From: Acanthornis magna | Taxonomy: Eukaryota > Chordata > Aves > Passeriformes > Acanthizidae | Assembly: GCA_036785705.1 (NCBI GenBank) | Contig: JAWUZG010000013.1 | Coordinates: 21,804,501 to 21,868,500, forward strand | Length of the DNA: 64,000 bases | Reading direction: 5' to 3' | Shown: one piece after another, positions 61,998-64,000 of the stretch | Position numbering within the stretch: position 1 is the first letter of the stretch | How the letters are laid out: each line of letters opens with the position of its first letter | The notes under the pieces: model-generated | Seen by the model: only the letters and a program-made list of their open reading frames with translations | Told to the model about the DNA's origin: nothing | Databases searched by the model: none | Position numbers and translations under genes: made by a program

Positions 61998-64000
61998 AAA
62001 CACCTCAAGAGAGTTACAGAAATACTTCCAGAACTACGTAGTTAATAAAGCAAATTGATTTGATTAACATGGGCCTCTAAGAACCTGAGAGATGGTTGGA
62101 TGGAAATGCAAAGCCAACAAAATGAAGGCAGGGATTTGATCTTCACCTCTGGCCTTGGGCTAAAACACTGATGTGTGAACAAGTGACTTCAGCAGTGGTG
62201 CAGAAATGCGTTTGATTGGCTCCAAACTTTGAAATCATTGGGTTCAGGATGGAACTGCTCAAGGACTTGATCTATCCTTGGTGCAGTTTTCTGCACAGTG
62301 TATTACGAAGTTTGATTTCTGATGTAGCATGAGCTCTTTGACTTCTGCCAAGAGCCTCATTTCCTTTCCCATGGCATTTCATGAATATGAAGAGCTAAAA
62401 TATTGAACATTTCACGGTTTTTAATTGGAGAAAAACAAAAATGTGCCTTTCTGTCTCCACCGTCTGGCAGGAAGCAGGAATTTTACTGCCAGGCATTGCA
62501 AGAGAAGAGCTCCATGGAGCTCAAATTTCCGTTTCCCGTGCATGATTTTTTTTTTTTTTTTTTTTGCCTTAGATTTTGTTTTGTTTTTACAAAATATTGG
62601 TTTATTGAGAGATGTGTTACCCTCAATTGACATATTGACATTTCCAGGAACTGTGGTTATTGTTTTGAGAAATACAATCCTACACTGACAGATTCCTATC
62701 ATTATTTGGAACCGTTGCTGAGGGTTAGTGAGACAAGTCTCATAAATAATGAAAGTGAATCATATTGGGGAGAACAGCAGCGAGGAGCAGCGCAGGGGAG
62801 TGCTGACACCGGGTAATTTTTGCTCACCGTGACACCACGCAGCGCTCGTGTCACGCGTCCTGGTGGGGCCGAGGACTCGCAGGGCTGGGTAATTAACTCG
62901 TGTCGCTAACTACCTGCCGGAGTCATTAACAGCACGGGGGATAACAGCTAACTCTTCTCCTCCCCGTGCCCCCCGGAGCACCAGGCACAAATGCACTGCC
63001 CGTGCAAAAGATGCACCTGAACCTGGAATATTTCTCGCGTAACCTAAATTTTCTCATCCCGCGGTTTCCCAGACTTTATTATTTGACAGCTGGGAAGAAG
63101 TTTCACACTGGACTGCATCTGATTTGCAGTTTTACAGGGAGCAATTGGCAGGCAAGGTAAAAAAAAGGAGAAACAGGGTTGGTTCTGAGGAGTTACATAA
63201 GGCAGAGGCTCATCAGCCGAACCGGGGCTTGACCTGGATTTGGGACGTGTTTCTCAAGTTAGCAGAGAGTTCTAATTAACCTCCTGTTAGAATAAGTGAA
63301 ATCATTTCATTTTTTCCGAGGTAACAAATTTCTCCCTGCTGTTATTTCTGGAAGCAGGTAAATTTAATATCAAATGCCCTTTGCATGCCAGAGATGTGTT
63401 TCCATTATTATTTAACCTTATTCCTGCAATACTGATGCCCCTGTATGTGCTGTGAAAATGCCAGGCTTGAAGAGAGTCTAACATACATTGCCATAATTAT
63501 TTTAATGAGAGAGAATGGAGGAGACGCTTCTCTGCCATCTGTCAACAGACAGCAGTCATGGCTCAGGCTGGACTTTATTCCCTTACAAATTGTTCTTCAG
63601 TACTGAATACTGAATTCTCTATTACTTCTTCTAGGTCAACAGCATTTATAATCTTCCCTGGTTCTCTGTGAAGTCTACAAATTATTGCTCCAAAGCTGCT
63701 CATTAATTTTGTGGTGTGAATTTGAATCTCCCAGGGCATTACCTGCACTCACCTGCCTCCCCAGCATCACACACACACAGAGGGGACCAAGGGGTGGCAC
63801 AAGCACTTGTGCCACTTTCTAACGTGGAAATCCTGTCACCAGGAAATGCGCTAGAAAGTGGTGAGGGTGCTTTGAATTTATTTAATTTATTTCTCACAGG
63901 GCTCTTATATTTAAGAAAGAAAAGCCCCTCTAATGCAGTTTACCAGCAGGTGGTTGGAAAACTTGAGGAAAAGGAGGATTGGCAGTTTTTATATTTTCCC
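61998..64000. other. Intronic unique sequence to the window end
   Basis: No MGMT exon or other gene is recognised. It has a 20-T run at 62546-62565, a mildly CpG-enriched patch at about 62.8-62.95 kb, and AT-rich unique DNA that could include conserved elements. A short (CA)n run lies near 63.77 kb. Confidence 0.5.

Larger units (their letters stand above)
37774..64000 (+). other. MGMT: MGMT intron downstream of the conserved exon (incomplete)
   Basis: I looked for the next MGMT exon, whose human version encodes a CTAWLNAYF-like segment and ends near HHPVFQQ, and found nothing matching. The rest of the window is therefore most simply a single intron of at least 26 kb. Human MGMT introns are also very large. 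The segment contains six CR1 pieces, two AT-rich arrays and a block from about 51.5 to 60.0 kb with no recognisable CR1. Confidence 0.65.

Noticed and set aside
37774..64000. Remaining MGMT exons
   Set aside because: I looked for the next exon's expected Trp-Leu...Tyr-Phe and His-His-Pro segments and for the PCHR active-site motif. None was found by reading, so they are taken to lie outside the window.
1..64000. CRISPR array, tRNA, rRNA or bacterial-type operon
   Set aside because: None was seen. The tandem repeats present have no spacers, and the sequence is vertebrate nuclear DNA.

Overview
The window looks like bird genomic DNA, most likely from a songbird. The recognisable interspersed repeats are almost all CR1 LINE 3' ends of the kind common in bird genomes, plus one solo LTR. 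I saw no SINE or L1 and no bacterial-style gene packing. Coding density is extremely low, and nearly all long open frames fall inside CR1 copies or GC-rich DNA.

One protein-coding gene can be supported: the 5' part of MGMT (O6-methylguanine-DNA methyltransferase), on the + strand. A CpG island at about 18.71-19.64 kb is its probable promoter and non-coding first exon. A 43-nt exon at 26886-26928 carries a strong-context ATG and eight codons. A 140-nt exon at 37634-37773 encodes the diagnostic N-terminal MGMT segment, including the positions of three zinc ligands known from the human protein. The splice phases of the two exons agree. The exons with the active-site Cys motif were not found and presumably lie beyond 64 kb, so the right 26 kb reads as one long intron.

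Layout: 1-18.3 kb is gene-free flanking DNA with six CR1 copies and a solo LTR (12.82-13.33 kb). 18.3-19.6 kb is an antisense CR1 abutting the CpG island. 19.6-37.6 kb holds the first two introns, rich in antisense CR1s. 37.8-64 kb is the third intron. It has a T-rich minisatellite just after the exon, an AT-rich palindromic block at 40.6-40.8 kb, further CR1s, an 8.5-kb stretch without a recognisable CR1 (51.5-60.0 kb) that may hold conserved regulatory elements, a nested direct/inverted duplication at 60.16-61.14 kb, and a CR1 carrying an expanded GATGG microsatellite at 61.9 kb.

The most notable structural point is a pair of near-identical inverted CR1 segments (174 of 176 bases by eye) at 30.0 and 43.0 kb that bracket the diagnostic MGMT exon. 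I found no clearly new protein system. The less explained items are the 60-61 kb duplication, a 186-codon antisense frame at 31.3-31.8 kb, and two small splice-flanked segments inside MGMT introns.
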